Shown: in pieces, positions 62,621 through 64,000 of the stretch
Layout: the number at the start of each line of letters is the position of its first letter
How positions within the stretch are numbered: the first letter of the stretch is position 1
DNA from: Erythrobacter sp. SG61-1L
GTDB lineage: Bacteria; Pseudomonadota; Alphaproteobacteria; Sphingomonadales; Sphingomonadaceae
DNA length: 64,000 nt
Assembly: GCF_001305965.1 (NCBI RefSeq)
Contig: NZ_JXQC01000003.1
Coordinates: 2,752,861 to 2,816,860, forward strand
Reading direction: 5' to 3'
The notes under the pieces: generated by a model
Told to the model about the DNA's origin: nothing
Database searches by the model: none
Seen by the model: only the letters and a program-made list of their open reading frames with translations
Translations under genes and position numbers: made by a program

Positions 62621-62989
62621 TCAGCGCGTGGGATAGAGGCGGAAATCTTCCACCGGCACGCCGCCGATCAGATGTTCCTGGATGATCCGTTCCAGCACTT
62701 CCTCAGTACAGGAATGATACCAGACACCATCGGGCCAGACGACCACGATAGGCCCGGCTTCGCAGATCTGCAGGCAATCGGCCTTGGTGCGCTGCACATG
62801 CCCCTTCGGCCCTGCCAGACCCAGCTCGCGCAGCCTCTGCTTCAGGAAATTCCACGCGGCCTCTCCGGTTGCCCGGTCGCAGCATTTGCCCTTTTCGGAA
62901 AGGGCGCAGATGAAGATGTGTCGCTCGATTCCGGCGCCGCCAATCTGGTCGAGCGCCTTTCTGGCCCGTTCAACGCTGCTCAAGGCCAT
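62621..62989 (-). CDS. Thioredoxin-like 2Fe-2S ferredoxin
   Basis: 122 residues. The thioredoxin-like [2Fe-2S] fold: [56 protein letters not shown] and [15 protein letters not shown]. The ligand set is Cys in the [10 protein letters not shown] and CLQICEAGP segments. Similar to the Shethna-type and NuoE-like ferredoxins; probably a soluble electron carrier or sensor. Its stop faces the preceding membrane-protein gene. Confidence 0.9.
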   Translation of the reverse strand: MALSSVERARKALDQIGGAGIERHIFICALSEKGKCCDRATGEAAWNFLKQRLRELGLAGPKGHVQRTKADCLQICEAGPIVVVWPDGVWYHSCTEEVLERIIQEHLIGGVPVEDFRLYPTR

Positions 62990-63001
62990 TTTGGGCTGCC
63001 G

Positions 63002-63442
63002 TCAGCCCCGCTTGCCGGCGATTCGGGCGATTTCTGCTGCGACCAGCTTTTCCACCATGTCGGGCAGGTTTTTGTCGAGCCAGTCTGCCAGCATCGGACG
63101 AAGCATTTCGCGCACCATGCCTTCCAGCGAGGTTTCGCCCGAACGGACGATCTGCGGCTGGGCACCGGGCTCTGCCAGCATGGCGAGGGCGGCAAGTGAT
63201 TCGCGCATCGAGGCGCGCGATTCTTCCGGGATCAGGCCCGAATCATCGTCAGAATCATCCATCGAATGCAACACGGCCTCCGTGCTCAGCTCCAGCACGT
63301 CTTCCACCGTGCGAGCCGCGGAAATCCCGCGATTTTCACGGCGACGATGTTCTTCCTGTGCAGTCTCGCGATTATCGCGCGCGATCACTTTCTTGATCGA
63401 CGCGAGGATTTCCTCGACCGACGGTTCGCTTTCATGCCGCAT
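63002..63442 (-). CDS. popZ: Pole-organising protein PopZ (DUF2497)
   Basis: 146 residues. The N-terminal helix ESEPSVEEILASIKKVIARD is the PopZ client-binding motif, a disordered, acidic middle follows, and the C-terminal oligomerisation segment MVREMLRPMLADWLDKNLPDMVEKLVAAEI and ARIAGKRG matches the family. PopZ forms a polar condensate that holds ParB-parS and cell-cycle proteins. Shorter than the Caulobacter protein, as in many sphingomonads. It is 9.4 kb from the proposed oriC and lies beside a tolC-like gene. Confidence 0.9.
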   Translation of the reverse strand: MRHESEPSVEEILASIKKVIARDNRETAQEEHRRRENRGISAARTVEDVLELSTEAVLHSMDDSDDDSGLIPEESRASMRESLAALAMLAEPGAQPQIVRSGETSLEGMVREMLRPMLADWLDKNLPDMVEKLVAAEIARIAGKRG

Positions 63443-63464
63443 GATTTCAAAGCCCCCAAAGCTC

Positions 63465-64000
63465 TTACTGTTGCGGAACTTCGCCGTCCTGCGCCGGCGT
63501 GTCAACGGTTCGCGTCGACTGGGCAGTCGGATCGGGGTCCATCGCCCAGTCCCAGATCTTGCCCTTTACGCGGTCATAATTGACCTGCGGATCGTACAGC
63601 ACGCCTTCGTCGCCCAGCCCCAGATCGCGCGCTTCGGCGCGGCCCATGGCGGCCAGCAGAGTGAATCCGGCAACATAGGCATTGCGCCGCGCGGTCACCA
63701 ACTGGACCCGTGCGCTGAGCAGTTCCTGCTCAGCATTCAGGATTTCGAGGATGGTGCGATTGCCCACCGTATTTTCTGCCCGCACGCCTTCAAGGCTCAA
63801 TTCGGCGGCGCTCACGGCTGTCTGAGTCGATGCGATGATCGAATTGGCCGCCTCAAGGCTCGAAAATGCGGCGCGCACTTGCGAGATTACACTGCGTTCC
63901 GTGCCGATTTCCTGTTCCAGCGCGGCGGCGGAACGAGCCTGCGCCTGCCGTTCCTGCGCAGCCGGGCGGCCACCCTGAAACAGCGGGATCGTGGCCCGCA
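63465..64000 (-). CDS. TolC-family outer membrane channel, C-terminal part
   Basis: The frame is open to the window edge on the minus strand; the N-terminal two-thirds is outside. The visible part contains an outer-membrane efflux repeat: VRAAFSSLEAANSII, EGVRAENTVGNRTILEILNAEQELLSARVQLVTARRN and YVAGFTLLAAMGRAEA. Upstream of this the frame continues with LFQGGRPAAQERQAQARS. It is the outer-membrane partner of a type I secretion or RND efflux system. A disordered tail (DPTAQSTRTVDTPAQDG) ends it. popZ follows at 22 bp, which is the usual order in this group. Confidence 0.9.
   Translation of the reverse strand, partial: RATIPLFQGGRPAAQERQAQARSAAALEQEIGTERSVISQVRAAFSSLEAANSIIASTQTAVSAAELSLEGVRAENTVGNRTILEILNAEQELLSARVQLVTARRNAYVAGFTLLAAMGRAEARDLGLGDEGVLYDPQVNYDRVKGKIWDWAMDPDPTAQSTRTVDTPAQDGEVPQQ

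Overview
This GC-rich window comes from an alphaproteobacterium, most likely of the order Sphingomonadales (Novosphingobium or Erythrobacter-like). The evidence is the combination of trcR (DUF1013), popZ, carD, DUF1192, DUF1491 and DUF6489 proteins, and the classic alphaproteobacterial origin neighbourhood parB-parA-rsmG-mnmG-mnmE ... rho-hemJ-hemE | PPSR-maf-aroE-coaE-dnaQ. I see no rRNA, tRNA, CRISPR array, transposase or prophage. Coding is dense, with many ATGA start/stop overlaps.

Layout. 1-1.1 kb: 3' end of fabI and a GFA-domain protein. 1.1-4.4 kb: wecB-wecC (ManNAc-uronate precursor of a surface polysaccharide) and a secreted hypothetical. 4.4-12.1 kb, all minus strand: coq7-dsbB-ctpA, an EnvC-like degenerate LytM factor, rlmH, rsfS, nadD, an aldo/keto reductase and proA. 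12.1-14 kb: a promoter region packed with nine GANTC sites, then a membrane-anchored M23 peptidase overlapping a bactofilin. 14-20.5 kb: acyl-CoA ligase, trcR, a GT4 glycosyltransferase with an LpxH-like phosphoesterase, a GST and a quinone oxidoreductase. 20.5-31.5 kb: DUF1192, clpA, truncated haemoglobin, the hemB-GNAT-gamma-carbonic anhydrase-DUF167 chain, a third M23 peptidase, and a SUV3-like helicase-S4-fdxA unit. 31.5-40.6 kb: carD, a beta-repeat lipoprotein, an L-threonylcarbamoyladenylate synthase, an acyl-CoA dehydrogenase, a DUF815 ATPase, a 270-bp inverted-repeat element, a sorbosone-dehydrogenase-like protein, a GAF methionine sulfoxide reductase and a glycine-zipper protein.

40.6-64 kb is the origin region. 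ParAB and three parS sites (two inside rsmG, one at the centre of a perfect 34-bp palindrome between mnmE and mnmG) lie 8.6-11.5 kb from a 355-bp hemE/PPSR gap. That gap has a strongly AT-rich run, DnaA-box matches and five GANTC sites, and I call it the chromosomal replication origin. Most genes point away from it on both sides. The main exception next to it is a secreted ADP-ribosylglycohydrolase-like gene lying head-on between hemJ and hemE. To the right come PPSR, maf, aroE, coaE, dnaQ, long HPF, ptsN, a thioesterase, DUF1491, a SleB-type cell wall hydrolase, exonuclease III, an A-type Fe-S carrier, a CBS protein, a 2Fe-2S ferredoxin, popZ (the pole protein that anchors ParB-parS) and the 3' part of a TolC-type protein.

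A theme is coupling of chromosome origin and segregation (oriC, parS, ParAB, PopZ), CcrM-type methylation targets (GANTC clusters) and envelope morphogenesis (three LytM factors, bactofilin, CtpA, SleB). The most unusual signals are the nine-site GANTC cluster before the M23-bactofilin pair, the parS-centred palindrome, the inverted-repeat element at 37.4-37.6 kb and the head-on secreted ADP-ribosylglycohydrolase beside oriC. No wholly new multi-gene system is evident.
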